Position numbers and translations under genes: made by a program
Shown: in pieces, positions 6,540 through 15,752 of the stretch
Layout: the number at the start of each line of letters is the position of its first letter
Numbering within the stretch: the stretch's first letter is position 1
Assembly: GCA_900554365.1 (NCBI GenBank)
Contig: USGY01000018.1
Coordinates: forward strand, 1-29,129
Source: an uncultured Clostridium sp.
GTDB lineage: Bacteria; Bacillota; Clostridia; TANB77; CAG-508
Length of the DNA stretch: 29,129 bases
Reading direction: 5' to 3'
Notes under the pieces: generated by a model
The model's database searches: none
The model's input: only the letters and a program-made list of their open reading frames with translations
Told to the model about the DNA's origin: nothing

Positions 6540-7124
6540 TTATTCCTCTTCTTTTTTAGAATCTTCACTTTCTATTTGCGGATTTGATTCTACTTCAACA
6601 GTTTTTTCTAAGTTTGTTTTTTCTTCTTCTGTTGATGCTTCTGCATCTTCTTCTATTTCTTCTATTTTTTGTTCTTCTCCAAATGCATTTTCTTCTTTGG
6701 TTTCTTCTACCTTTTCTATTACTTCTGGTTCTAGAGCTTCTTTTTCTTCTTGTTTAGTTCCACAGTTTGGACAATATTTAACATTTTTCTCAATCTCTTC
6801 ATGACAATTATCACATTGTTTTTTATCATTTAAGTCTAAACATTGTTTTACTAAATCATCTATTTCATCATTTAAATCATCAATTTTTTCGCATTTTTTC
6901 TTTATTTCTTTACAGTTATTTTCACATTTTTCTTTATCTTGTTTTCTTCTTGAATGTTTGTTATATGCTAATTTTCCTATTTCTTCATAAAGTGATGTGA
7001 TTTGTGATTTTAATTCACTGATTTTTAATTTTAATTTTGTCTCCTTTGCAATTTTTCCTGTTTTGTCAGCAGTGATTTTATAAGCTTCTGAAGCTTTTTG
7101 ACTTAATTTATCGAAGAATTCCAT
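6540..7124 (-). CDS. Coiled-coil protein with zinc ribbon
   Basis: The start is placed at the ATG at 7124, eight bases after GGGAG; a longer in-frame ATG at 7160 would include this RBS. The product has 194 residues. Residues ~1-100 are a long helical, Lys/Glu-rich segment likely to form a coiled coil. A zinc ribbon follows at about 104-122 (CDNCHEEIEKNVKYCPNCG, two CxxC knuckles). The remaining ~70 residues are a very acidic Glu-rich tail. No membrane segment is seen. It is the first gene of a unit with dtd. Such stand-alone zinc ribbons are common in Firmicutes and mostly uncharacterised; no function is assigned. Confidence 0.85.
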   Translation of the reverse strand: MEFFDKLSQKASEAYKITADKTGKIAKETKLKLKISELKSQITSLYEEIGKLAYNKHSRRKQDKEKCENNCKEIKKKCEKIDDLNDEIDDLVKQCLDLNDKKQCDNCHEEIEKNVKYCPNCGTKQEEKEALEPEVIEKVEETKEENAFGEEQKIEEIEEDAEASTEEEKTNLEKTVEVESNPQIESEDSKKEEE

Positions 7125-7210
7125 TTTTATACTCCCTTTCTTTTTCCATATTATTTCCAATTGTTTTTATAATTATTATGCTTTTATTAATTTATTCAAA
7201 TTTTTTTATT

Positions 7211-8197
7211 TTATGACTCACTTTTTCTATCTCTAGTCATTAGATTTTCTACTGCATCTTCTGGTCTTAAACCATTATAAATAACATTGTATACAGTTTC
7301 AATTATTGGCATATATATATCATTTTGTTTACCTAATTCATAAGCAACGTCTATATTATCTATACTTTCAATTACCATTCCAATTTCTTTTTTAGCTTCT
7401 TCTATAGATTTTCCTTCACCTATTAATTTTCCAGCTTTTCTATTTCTACTATGTTCACTTAGACATGTTACAATTAAATCTCCAAGTCCACTTAATCCAT
7501 AAAATGTTTCTTGTCTTCCACCTAATCTAACACCAATTCTTGATATTTCTCCAAGTCCTCTTGTTATTAATGCTGCAAATGCGTTATCTCCTAATCCTAT
7601 TCCTGCTGCGATTCCGGCACAAAATGCAATTATATTTTTTAAGGCTCCTCCTAATTCTACTCCTTTAACATCATATGATGTATAAATTCTTAAGTCTTTT
7701 GACATAAATGTATCTTGTACAAGCTCTAAAATATCTTCATGTGTAGATGCAATTACTAATACTGTTGGAGCATTTATTACAACTTCTTCTGCATGGCTTG
7801 GCCCTGATAATGCACCAATTCTTGCTGTTGGTAATTCTTCTAATATAACTTCATCCAATGTTTTTAATGTTTCTTTTTCAAATCCTTTTGAACATATTAT
7901 TACTGGAGTTTCTCCAACATAATTTTTATATTGTCTAAAAATCTCCCTTGTATATTTAGATGGTGTTACATGTATTATAAAATCAACACCTCTTACTACT
8001 TCTGGTAAATTTGTTGAACAAGTTATACTATCTGGAATTTTTATTCCAGGCAAATATTTGCATTCTCTTTTATTGTTTATTAGGTCACATTCCTCTTCAG
8101 TATATGACCACATTTTTACTCCATGTCCATTCTTTACTAATGAAATTGCTAAGGCAACACCCCAGCTACCACTTCCTATAATTGCTACATTTTTCAT
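7211..8197 (-). CDS. gpsA: Glycerol-3-phosphate dehydrogenase (NAD(P)+)
   Basis: GpsA reduces dihydroxyacetone phosphate to sn-glycerol-3-phosphate, the backbone for phospholipids. The ATG at 8197 (MKNVAIIG) is chosen because GAGGG lies about eight bases upstream; an in-frame ATG at 8221 would be eight codons longer. The 328 residues are the normal length. The Rossmann motif GSGSWG lies at residues 8-13, the catalytic Lys in GGALKNIIAFCAGIAAGIG near residue 180, and the substrate-binding SEHSRNRKAG near residue 245. It lies 36 bases downstream of plsY, whose product uses glycerol-3-phosphate directly. Confidence 0.96.
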   Translation of the reverse strand: MKNVAIIGSGSWGVALAISLVKNGHGVKMWSYTEEECDLINNKRECKYLPGIKIPDSITCSTNLPEVVRGVDFIIHVTPSKYTREIFRQYKNYVGETPVIICSKGFEKETLKTLDEVILEELPTARIGALSGPSHAEEVVINAPTVLVIASTHEDILELVQDTFMSKDLRIYTSYDVKGVELGGALKNIIAFCAGIAAGIGLGDNAFAALITRGLGEISRIGVRLGGRQETFYGLSGLGDLIVTCLSEHSRNRKAGKLIGEGKSIEEAKKEIGMVIESIDNIDVAYELGKQNDIYMPIIETVYNVIYNGLRPEDAVENLMTRDRKSES

Positions 8198-8233
8198 ATT
8201 GATATCCCTCGCTTTCAACATTTTTTATCATAA

Positions 8234-8875
8234 TTATTTTTTAAAACTTAATTTATTTTCTGTTCCATTCATTAAACGTTTTATATTACTTCTATGATTA
8301 TATAAAACTATAATAGCTAATATGATACTATATATTAAATATGTTTTTCCAGTTTTTCCTTCTGTTAAAACTGTGTAATGTTGATTTATAAATAATGTTA
8401 AAACTGGGAATAGTACAGCTGCTCCACATGAACCAAGTGATACCATTTTTGTTAATGCCATAAGTACTAGAGCAAATACTAAACATATTAAACCTATTTG
8501 CCAATTGCTTACAAGCAATACACCTAGTGATGTTGCAACACCTTTTCCACCTTTAAATCCAAAGAATATTGGAAAAGTGTGGCCAATAACGACGGCTATA
8601 CCAGCAATTTGTACTAGTAACTCTTTATTTGTGTTATCTACCATTCCTCCTAAAACAACTGCTATACCAATTGATACTACACCTTTTAATATATCACATA
8701 CAAGTGTTAAAGCTGCTGCTTTTTTACCTACAGTACGTAACATATTTGTGCTTCCTGCATTTCCACTTCCCTTTTCTCTTACATCAAATCCTGCAACTTT
8801 TTTACTTATTATTACTGAAAAATTTATACTTCCTATTGCATACGCAATAATAGCCATAACTATATATACGACCAT
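8234..8875 (-). CDS. plsY: Acyl-phosphate:glycerol-3-phosphate acyltransferase
   Basis: PlsY is an integral membrane enzyme that moves an acyl group from acyl-phosphate to glycerol-3-phosphate, making lysophosphatidic acid. The 213 residues contain the expected hydrophobic segments and the three family motifs: GSGNAGSTNMLR (about 36-47), FKGGKGVATSLG (about 107-118) and the late loop with NHRSNIKRL (about 193-201). Its ATG directly follows the der stop codon with no gap and the RBS lies inside the der end, so the two are translationally close. The order der-plsY-gpsA is common in Clostridia. Confidence 0.96.
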   Translation of the reverse strand: MVVYIVMAIIAYAIGSINFSVIISKKVAGFDVREKGSGNAGSTNMLRTVGKKAAALTLVCDILKGVVSIGIAVVLGGMVDNTNKELLVQIAGIAVVIGHTFPIFFGFKGGKGVATSLGVLLVSNWQIGLICLVFALVLMALTKMVSLGSCGAAVLFPVLTLFINQHYTVLTEGKTGKTYLIYSIILAIIVLYNHRSNIKRLMNGTENKLSFKK

Positions 8876-10220
8876 TTAAAATCCCTCCTTTTGTGCTTGT
8901 CTATCTTCTTTTTCTCTTACGATTATTCTTACTGGTGTTCCAACTAATCCAAATTCTTTTCTTATTTGATTTACTAAATATCTTTCATAAGAAAAATGGA
9001 ATAAATCTTTGTTATTAACAAAAATAACAAATGTTGGTGGTCTAGTAGCCACTTGAGTTCCATAATATATTCTTAATCTTTTTCCTTTATCAGATGGTGG
9101 TTGAACTATTGCTATTGCTTCATTTATAACTTGATTTAATACTGATGTTGTAATTCTTAAGCTGTTTTGCTCTTGAACTTGGTTTATCATATCAAAAAGT
9201 TTATTAACTCTTTGTCCTGTTTTTGCAGAAATAAAAATTATTGGTGCATATGATAGATATTTTAATTTATCATATACATCTTTTTTATATTCTTCTAATG
9301 TTCCAGTTTCTTTTTCTATGGCATCCCACTTATTAACAACTATAATTACACCTTTTCCAGCCTCATGAGCTTCTCCTGCAATTTTGGTATCTTGATCTGT
9401 TACTCCTTGTGTGGCATCTATCATCATCAAACATACGTCAGCTCTTTCTATTGCAAGTAATGTTCTCATTATACTGTATTTTTCAATATTTTCTTTTACT
9501 TTGCTTTTTCTTCTAATTCCAGCAGTATCAATTAAAACATATTCGCCTTTATCATTTTTAAAGCTAGAATCAATTGCATCTCTTGTTGTTCCTGGTATAT
9601 CACTTACAATACTTCTATTTTCTCCTAGAATTTTATTTACTAATGAAGATTTTCCAACATTTGGTTTTCCAATTAATGCAACTTTTATTATATTTTTTTC
9701 TTCTTCGTTTTCGTCCTTCTCAGGAAATTCTTCATAAATTGCATCTAAAACGTCACCAATTCCTATTGCATTTGATGCTGATATAGGATGTGGATCTCCA
9801 AGACCTAAATTATAAAATTCATATATTTCTTCTTTATCTTTATCATAATTATCAGCTTTATTACATACTAAAACAATTGGCTTTCCAGATCTTTTTAACA
9901 TTAAACTAATTTCTTGGTCAGCTGCAGTTACACCTTGTTTTATATCTGTTAAAAATATAATTACATCTGCCATTGTTATTGCTAAATTTGCTTGTTCTCT
10001 CATTTGTGATAATATAATATCATCAGATTCAGGCTCAATTCCACCTGTATCTATTAATGTAAAATCTCTTCCTCTCCAATTTGTTTCTGCGTAAATTCTA
10101 TCTCTTGTTACACCTGGTGTATCTTCTACAATAGAAATTCTTGTTCCTGCTAAATAATTAAAAAATGTAGATTTACCAACATTCGGTTTTCCGTATTATT
10201 GCAACTATTGGTTTTGACAT
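8876..10220 (-). CDS. der: Ribosome-biogenesis GTPase Der, frameshifted near its 5' end
   Basis: Der (EngA) has two GTPase domains and a KH-like domain and is needed for 50S subunit maturation. The intact frame 8876-10003 holds the rest of G domain 1, G domain 2 (ALIGKPNVGKSSL, DTAG, NKWD) and the C-terminal KH-like domain. The true start is the ATG at 10220, with GGAG seven bases upstream, reading MSKPIVAII. One extra base (G on plus, about 10193) then breaks the first P-loop and a TAA follows within eight codons. Removing it restores GKPNVGKST and an unbroken protein of about 447 residues. Since der is essential, a sequencing or assembly error is most likely; an internal restart would lack the first G1 motif. 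Confidence 0.9.
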
Positions 10221-10267
10221 ATTTTTTCTCCTTTTTGTCACTAAAAATTATTTCTTTTATGGAACAT

Positions 10268-10296
10268 ATTATATCAAATTTAGCTTCAAATAACAA
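10268..10296 (-). promoter_or_regulatory. Sigma-A promoter of der-plsY-gpsA
   Basis: On the minus strand TTGTTA (10291-10296), 17 bases, then TATAAT (10268-10273) with an extended TGA before it. It lies between the pyk terminator and the der ATG. Confidence 0.65.
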
Positions 10297-10297
10297 G

Positions 10298-10339
10298 AAA
10301 AAAGTAAAATTTAGAAATAATTCTAAACTTTACTTTTTT
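10298..10339 (-). terminator. Intrinsic terminator of pyk
   Basis: Arms of 19 bases (AAAAAAGTAAAATTTAGAA and TTCTAAACTTTACTTTTTT, one mismatch) enclose a four-base loop. A and T runs on both sides make it bidirectional in form; on the minus strand it begins 11 bases after the pyk stop. Confidence 0.85.
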
Positions 10340-10350
10340 TACTTGATAAT

Positions 10351-11793
10351 CTAAATTTTAATGCATCCGCCAATAACTTTTCCTTTTTCTTGTTTTGGTA
10401 AAACTGAAGCACCTCCAGCTAAAACAACCATATCTCCTGAAACTAATTCACTTTCATTTTTTAGTTTTTCAATACCTGCATTAATTGTTTCATCAATTGA
10501 ATTTTCACCTTTGCATAATACTGGTGTTGTGTTAAATACTAATGATAATTGATTATATGTTTTTTCATCATCAGTAATTGCAAATATAGGACATTTTGAT
10601 GCAAGTGATGCTAATTTTTCAATTGACCTTCCTGTATGTGTATAAGCAACTATAGCATCAGCCTGTATTTGTTCAGCTGTTACACATGTTGTGTATACTA
10701 AAGCATCTTCTATATCTTTTTTATTGTGGTCAAAACTAATTTTATAAAATCTATCCCAGTAGTCTGTTGCACCTTCTATTGCTTTTGAAATTTTAACCAT
10801 TGTTTTAATACATTCAACTGGATATTTTCCTGTTGCACATTCTCCAGATAACATGATGTCACTTGTTACATCATATACAGCATTTGCAACATCGCTTACT
10901 TCTGCTCTAGTTGGACGTGGATTTAATGTCATTGATTCTAACATTTGTGTTGCTGTAACTACTGGTTTACCAACTTTATTACATTTTTTAATGAATTCTT
11001 TTTGATGGATTGGTACTTCTTCCATTGGAACTTCTACACCCATATCACCACGTGCTACCATTATTCCGTCTGATTCTTCTAGAATTTCATCAAAATTCTC
11101 GATACCTTCTTGGCATTCAATTTTTGATATTATTTTTATTCTTTCTCCACCATGTTTTTTAAGTAATTCTTTTATGTCTCTTACATCTTGTGCTCTTCTT
11201 ACAAATGATGCAGCAATATAATCAAATCCTGCAGGAATTCCAGCTATTATATCTGCTGTGTCTTTATCAGATAAGAAATCCATTTGAATATTTACTGATG
11301 GTATATTAATTGTTTTTCTGCTTCCTAATTTTGCAGTATTTAATGCTTTACAAATAATATTTTTATCTTTAATTTCTTTTACTTCAAATTGTAAAACTCC
11401 ATCATCAACTAGCATTATTGTTCCAACTTTTACTTCTTGATATAAGTTTTTATAAGTAACTGAAACTTTTTCATTATTTCCTAAAATGTCTTCATTTACA
11501 AATGTAAATGTTTGTCCTTCATTTATTTGTATTTTTTCATTTCCTGTTTCTAATATTCCTGTTCTAATTTCTGGTCCTTTTGTGTCTAACATTAATGCAA
11601 CAGGTTTTCCTAATTTTTCTCTTACTGCTTTTATTGTTTCTATTTTAGATTTGTTTTCTTCAAATCCTCCGTGTGAAAAGTTTATTCTTGCTACATTTAA
11701 TCCTGCATTTACTAATTTTGTGAACATTTCTTCACTTTCACTAGCAGGTCCAATTGTTCCTATAATTTTTGTTTTTCTTAATTGTGGTTTCAT
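10351..11793 (-). CDS. pyk: Pyruvate kinase
   Basis: Pyruvate kinase makes pyruvate and ATP from phosphoenolpyruvate and ADP, the last step of glycolysis. The 480 residues run from RKTKIIGTIGPAS through MLDTKGPEIRTG (about 68-79), the metal/PEP site KIECQEGIENFDEI (about 222-235), VARGDMGVEVP (about 244-254) and the signature VTATQMLESM with PRPTRAEVSD (about 278-301), ending in the C-terminal allosteric domain. It lacks the additional PEP-utiliser domain found in some Bacillus enzymes. The ATG has GGGAGG at a good distance and its own promoter and terminator, so it is a single-gene unit. Confidence 0.97.
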   Translation of the reverse strand: MKPQLRKTKIIGTIGPASESEEMFTKLVNAGLNVARINFSHGGFEENKSKIETIKAVREKLGKPVALMLDTKGPEIRTGILETGNEKIQINEGQTFTFVNEDILGNNEKVSVTYKNLYQEVKVGTIMLVDDGVLQFEVKEIKDKNIICKALNTAKLGSRKTINIPSVNIQMDFLSDKDTADIIAGIPAGFDYIAASFVRRAQDVRDIKELLKKHGGERIKIISKIECQEGIENFDEILEESDGIMVARGDMGVEVPMEEVPIHQKEFIKKCNKVGKPVVTATQMLESMTLNPRPTRAEVSDVANAVYDVTSDIMLSGECATGKYPVECIKTMVKISKAIEGATDYWDRFYKISFDHNKKDIEDALVYTTCVTAEQIQADAIVAYTHTGRSIEKLASLASKCPIFAITDDEKTYNQLSLVFNTTPVLCKGENSIDETINAGIEKLKNESELVSGDMVVLAGGASVLPKQEKGKVIGGCIKI

Positions 11794-11825
11794 TAAAAAT
11801 TCCTCCCTTTTTCTACACTATTCGT

Positions 11826-11853
11826 ATTATATCATAGTTTAAATTAAATTCAA
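11826..11853 (-). promoter_or_regulatory. Extended -10 promoter of pyk
   Basis: On the minus strand TTGAAT (11848-11853), 16 bases, then TGATATAAT with TATAAT at 11826-11831. It lies just after the stop codon of the upstream thioesterase gene. Confidence 0.7.
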
Positions 11854-11857
11854 GATT

Positions 11858-12583
11858 TTAATTGTATAACTCAATAATTGCATGTAAATTTTTATCATCT
11901 CCACTTTTTATTACTACAATATGCTTTCCATTTTGATATGTATATTTACAATTAACTGTATCTCCTAGTTTTATTTCCTTTTTATACATAATTCTAACAT
12001 TATTAAATGGTCTTTCATTTTCATAAACATCTTCTGGTAATGCTTCATATGCCAAGTCTAAATAATATAAATTATGCATATGTTTATTCATATCTATATC
12101 TTTTCTAATTACTTTATATTTTACTTCGTTAGAAAATTCTTTAGGTTCTGTTAACTTGCCTAATACATCTCCTTCAAATACATGTTTTTCTTCAATTTGA
12201 TATGCTTTTTTTACATCTTCTGTTATTCTTGCCATTTTTCCTTCTTCAATATTTACCAAAGCCCATTTAGATGTTGCAATTGCCACTAATTCTTCATCTG
12301 CATAAATTTCATAATCACGATATGTAAAAAATCTATTGGCTTCACTTGCCCAAGTTTTTACTTTTATAGTTTGCCCATATTTAGGTCTTTTTTTAACTTT
12401 AAGTTTCCAGTCTAATAATATCCATGTAAGCTTAATTATTGGAGTATCATTTGCTCCATATCCAACTATATCTGAGTGATACGCTCCAATATTTTCTAGT
12501 ATTTCCAATATTGCTCTATTTTTTATTAAATTATCTTTGCCAATATCTTTTAATCCCATTTTAAAATTTTCTTCAAAAAACAT
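11858..12583 (-). CDS. Acyl-ACP thioesterase (FatA/FatB-type)
   Basis: This 241-residue cytoplasmic protein consists of two hot-dog domains, as in the bacterial acyl-ACP thioesterases that release fatty acids from acyl carrier protein. The first domain starts with the substrate-tunnel helix (NRAILEILENIGAYHSD, about 22-38) and has WILLDWKLKV near residue 54. The second has the catalytic-loop motif DIDMNKHMHNLYYLDLAYEAL (about 161-181), matching the DMNxHxNN...YxxWxxE pattern of the family. It lies 24 bases downstream of pgi and is probably read from the pgi promoter. The family is clear; chain-length preference is not. Confidence 0.88.
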   Translation of the reverse strand: MFFEENFKMGLKDIGKDNLIKNRAILEILENIGAYHSDIVGYGANDTPIIKLTWILLDWKLKVKKRPKYGQTIKVKTWASEANRFFTYRDYEIYADEELVAIATSKWALVNIEEGKMARITEDVKKAYQIEEKHVFEGDVLGKLTEPKEFSNEVKYKVIRKDIDMNKHMHNLYYLDLAYEALPEDVYENERPFNNVRIMYKKEIKLGDTVNCKYTYQNGKHIVVIKSGDDKNLHAIIELYN

Positions 12584-12607
12584 TTGTATTATCTCCCTTT
12601 TTGCATA

Positions 12608-13915
12608 TTAATATCCAGGTTTTTTTAATAATTTAAACATATTCTTTTTATATTCTTCTACTCCTGGTTGATTAAATGGATTTATTCCTAATATACTTCC
12701 AGACATTGCACATGCTTTTTCAAAAAAGTATATTAATTCCCCCATATTTTCTTCATTTAATCTGTTCATTTGTATTCCAATATTAGGAACGTCACCAGAA
12801 ACATGTGCTTTTACTGTTCCTTCCATTGCTTTTTTATTTACAAAATCTAATTTTTTGCCTGCTAAATAATTTAATCCATCTAAATTATCATCATCTGGAT
12901 TTATTATGATATCACTATCTGGTGTTTTTACAGTGATTACTGTTTCAAATAAATTTCTTCTTCCTTGTTGAATATATTGTCCCATTGAATGTAAATCAGT
13001 TGTATTATCAACTCCTACAGGTAAAATACCTTTTTCATCTTTTCCTTCACTTTCACCAAATAATTGTTTCCACCATTCTGTAAAATAATGCATCTTAGGT
13101 TCATAATTTACTAAGATTTCTGTATTTTTATATAATTTGTACAAAATATTTCTAGCAACTGCATATTGGTAACATTCATTATATTTCAAATTTGGATCAT
13201 TATATCTTTCTTGTGCTATTCTTGCACCTTCCATTAATTTATCAATATCTATACCTGCTGTTGCAATTGGTAATAAACCTACAGCTGTTAATACTGAATA
13301 TCTTCCTCCAACATTATCTGGCACTACAAATTGTTCATATCCTTCTTTTTCAGCTAATGTTTTTAGTGCTCCTTTTGATTTATCTGTTGTTGCATAAATT
13401 CTGCTTCTTGCTTCATCAATTCCATATTTATTTTCTAATATTTCTCTAAAAATTCTAAAAGCAATTGCTGGCTCTGTTGTTGTTCCGGATTTTGATATTA
13501 CATTTACAGAAAAATCTCTATCACCTATATAATCAATTAATTCAGTTAAATAATTTGGGCTTAAATTGTTTCCTGCATATAAAATTTGAGGATATTTTCT
13601 TTGACTTGCAGGTAACATATTGTTAAATGTATTTGTTAATGATTCTATAACTGCTCTAGCACCTAAATAAGATCCACCTATTCCTATTACAACTAAAATA
13701 TCAGATTCCTTTTTTATTTTTTTTGCTGCTTTTTTTATTCTTTTAAATTCTTCTTTGTCATAATTTGTTGGTAATTCTAGCCATCCAACAAAATCTTTTT
13801 CATCATTTGCACGTCTATGTATATCTTTATGAATATTTTCAACTTGCTCTTTATATTCCATTATACTTTTTTGGGAAATCCCACTATTTTTCAAATTTAA
13901 ACTAATTTCTGCCAT
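12608..13915 (-). CDS. pgi: Glucose-6-phosphate isomerase
   Basis: Pgi interconverts glucose-6-phosphate and fructose-6-phosphate, linking glycolysis to sugar-nucleotide supply for the polysaccharide locus further on. The 435 residues are the normal length for the short Gram-positive form. Motifs in order: VIGIGGSYLGARAVIESL (about 76-93), the phosphate-binding VISKSGTTTEPAIAFRIF (about 138-155), GGRYSVLTAVGLLPIA (about 202-217) and the C-terminal NPFNQPGVEEYKKNMF with the catalytic Lys. The ATG has GAGG upstream and follows a near-consensus promoter. Confidence 0.97.
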   Translation of the reverse strand: MAEISLNLKNSGISQKSIMEYKEQVENIHKDIHRRANDEKDFVGWLELPTNYDKEEFKRIKKAAKKIKKESDILVVIGIGGSYLGARAVIESLTNTFNNMLPASQRKYPQILYAGNNLSPNYLTELIDYIGDRDFSVNVISKSGTTTEPAIAFRIFREILENKYGIDEARSRIYATTDKSKGALKTLAEKEGYEQFVVPDNVGGRYSVLTAVGLLPIATAGIDIDKLMEGARIAQERYNDPNLKYNECYQYAVARNILYKLYKNTEILVNYEPKMHYFTEWWKQLFGESEGKDEKGILPVGVDNTTDLHSMGQYIQQGRRNLFETVITVKTPDSDIIINPDDDNLDGLNYLAGKKLDFVNKKAMEGTVKAHVSGDVPNIGIQMNRLNEENMGELIYFFEKACAMSGSILGINPFNQPGVEEYKKNMFKLLKKPGY

Positions 13916-13954
13916 ATAAAAACCTCAACTTTCTTTTAAAAAATTTACATTCAC

Positions 13955-13983
13955 ATTATATACAAAAGTATTTTAAAATTCAA
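13955..13983 (-). promoter_or_regulatory. Sigma-A promoter of pgi and the thioesterase
   Basis: On the minus strand TTGAAT (13978-13983), 17 bases, then TATAAT (13955-13960). It lies between the spoIIP terminator and the pgi start. Confidence 0.75.
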
Positions 13984-14010
13984 GAGAAATTTTACTTAGA
14001 TATTTTTATT

Positions 14011-14058
14011 AAAAAATAAAAGACTTAATTATTAAACTTTTTTAATAATTAAATCTTT
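14011..14058 (-). terminator. Intrinsic terminator of spoIIP
   Basis: On the minus strand the arms AAAGATTTAATTATTAAA and TTTAATAATTAAGTCTTT (one mismatch) are followed by ATTTTTT. It starts three bases after the spoIIP stop codon. Confidence 0.8.
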
Positions 14059-14060
14059 AT

Positions 14061-15188
14061 TTATTTTGATATTTCATCCATAACTTTTGCCAGGTATTTC
14101 ATACTATTTAAACATTGGTCTAGTGTATTTCCTGTTGCTCCTACTTCTATGATATTTGCGTATTTTCCTGTATGCTGATTATATCTAGATTTTGTAAGCA
14201 TTATCGGTTTAAATAAGCCTGGATACATTTCTTCTGCCTTTTCTTGAACTTTGACAGCAAATTTTAAATTTTGATTCCAATTTGGATGCCATAATCCTCC
14301 CGCATTTGTACCAATTACAAACATTATTTGTGCTGCTTCTTCGTCACCTATTTTTACTGTTGGAGCATAGTCGCTTCTGGCTCCAACTGCATCTCTATGT
14401 AAATCTATTATTATATCACTCGGATTATCTTTTAAAATATTTTCTACAGTTTTTAATGAACGCGTATATGAGCCGTTATATGATGGATAATCATGATAAT
14501 CCTTACTATGTATTACATTATAATTATATTGTTTTAACTGTTCTTCTAATTCAATACCAACTCTAACTACAGTATAGTTTAGGTCAGTTGTTCTGTAATT
14601 TCCAGTTTCATTATATTGATATTTTTCACTTGGTGTATAGCTTTCACAGCTGTGTGTATGAAAAATTACAATATTTTTATTTTCAATTGTTATATCAGGT
14701 TTTAACATATCTTCTGTTAAAACATAATCTGTTTCATTTTTTATTTTTACATTTCCATATTGTGAATTACTTTTATCTGCTATTGGATTTTTAGTAATAA
14801 CTTGAGTTTTTACATCTGTTTTAGCTACAGATGTCGTGTTTCCTTCAGTGGTTTTTTCTGTACTTTCTGTGTTCTGGGCTGTAGAGTTATTTTCATTTGT
14901 ATTTGTGTTTGAGTTCGAATTTGTTTCTTCTTCACTTTCCATAACTTTTATAGAACTCATTTGCGTTTTTAATATTGCTTTTAATAAGTCTTTATTTTCG
15001 TGTTTTTCATCTTCTTTAGCAACTTTTCTATATTCTTCATTTAAATTCTTTATACTTGGCATTGTTTCATCTAAAGCCTTTGTCATATTGAAATTTTTAA
15101 TTGTAAAAATTCCTATAATTATAATAATTGCAACACAAAGTAAAAATTTAAAAATATCTTTTATTTTTAATATTGTTACATTAAACAT
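14061..15188 (-). CDS. spoIIP: Stage II sporulation protein P
   Basis: SpoIIP is the amidase/endopeptidase of the SpoIIDMP complex that digests septal peptidoglycan during engulfment of the forespore. The 375 residues comprise a short cytoplasmic start, one membrane helix (about 12-30), a Ser/Thr/Asn/Glu-rich linker (about 85-130), and the catalytic domain. The domain opens with IVIFHTHSCESYTP (about 173-186) and contains IIDLHRDAVGARS, the zinc-ligand segments of the family. It stands alone with an AAGGAG site, its own terminator and no convincing vegetative promoter upstream, in line with sporulation control. The linker is longer than usual. It is the strongest evidence that the organism is a spore-former lineage. 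Confidence 0.95.
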   Translation of the reverse strand: MFNVTILKIKDIFKFLLCVAIIIIIGIFTIKNFNMTKALDETMPSIKNLNEEYRKVAKEDEKHENKDLLKAILKTQMSSIKVMESEEETNSNSNTNTNENNSTAQNTESTEKTTEGNTTSVAKTDVKTQVITKNPIADKSNSQYGNVKIKNETDYVLTEDMLKPDITIENKNIVIFHTHSCESYTPSEKYQYNETGNYRTTDLNYTVVRVGIELEEQLKQYNYNVIHSKDYHDYPSYNGSYTRSLKTVENILKDNPSDIIIDLHRDAVGARSDYAPTVKIGDEEAAQIMFVIGTNAGGLWHPNWNQNLKFAVKVQEKAEEMYPGLFKPIMLTKSRYNQHTGKYANIIEVGATGNTLDQCLNSMKYLAKVMDEISK

Positions 15189-15260
15189 ATTTTTCTCCTT
15201 ATCTTAAGTCGGCTATATATATGTATATTCATAAATATAATAAATTATGCTAATATAACA

Positions 15261-15292
15261 AAAAAATCTAGCTATAAGTAACTAGATTTTTT
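15261..15292 (-). terminator. Intrinsic terminator downstream of the small membrane protein
   Basis: Perfect 11-bp arms AAAAAATCTAG and CTAGATTTTTT enclose a ten-base loop, with T-rich flanks on the minus strand. It lies between the gene at 15302 and spoIIP. Confidence 0.8.
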
Positions 15293-15301
15293 ATTTCAAT
15301 T

Positions 15302-15640
15302 TTATACTTTTTTCCAAAACCAGTCTAAACTATCATCTAAACTCTTTTTTCCTGTAGCTCTAGTTTCAATATCATCAACCCATAAATATGAGAAAAATGA
15401 AATAAATATGAAAATAAAGTCAATTACAATACATCTAGATAAAGATTCTAAGAAATATCTATATTCTTCTGGTAATGTTGCTAACTGAGCTGCATGAACA
15501 ATCAACAATACTAAATATATAAATAATATTACTGCTGATAACATACTCTTTTTTATTTCTTGTGATAGAAATATAACTAATACTGTTGCAGCTAGCATAA
15601 GTAATAATGTAAGTGGGTTAGATATATCAAAAATAAACAT
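15302..15640 (-). CDS. Small integral membrane protein, function unknown
   Basis: This 112-residue protein has an ATG preceded by GGAGGGG. Three hydrophobic segments are visible (about 8-25, 33-52 and 70-90). A charged C-terminal tail follows (DDIETRATGKKSLDDSLDWFWKKV), probably cytoplasmic and amphipathic. It has its own promoter and terminator and is a single-gene unit between glmM and spoIIP. No family was recognised. Confidence 0.85.
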   Translation of the reverse strand: MFIFDISNPLTLLLMLAATVLVIFLSQEIKKSMLSAVILFIYLVLLIVHAAQLATLPEEYRYFLESLSRCIVIDFIFIFISFFSYLWVDDIETRATGKKSLDDSLDWFWKKV

Positions 15641-15676
15641 TTTCTCCCCTCCATTTTCTTTTGTTTACATGAATAT

Positions 15677-15705
15677 ATAATATCATTATTATATATTTAT
15701 ATCAA
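15677..15705 (-). promoter_or_regulatory. Promoter of the small membrane protein
   Basis: On the minus strand TTGATA (15700-15705), 17 bases, then TATTAT (15677-15682). The surrounding sequence is very AT-rich, so the register is not certain. Confidence 0.45.
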
Positions 15706-15752
15706 ATATTTTTTCATTAAATTTATATTACAATTGTGTTACATAAATCTAT

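Noticed and set aside
9574..9786. Plus-strand open frames opposite der, plsY, pgi and spoIIP
   Set aside because: All lie antisense to conserved genes with intact motifs and lack ribosome binding sites.
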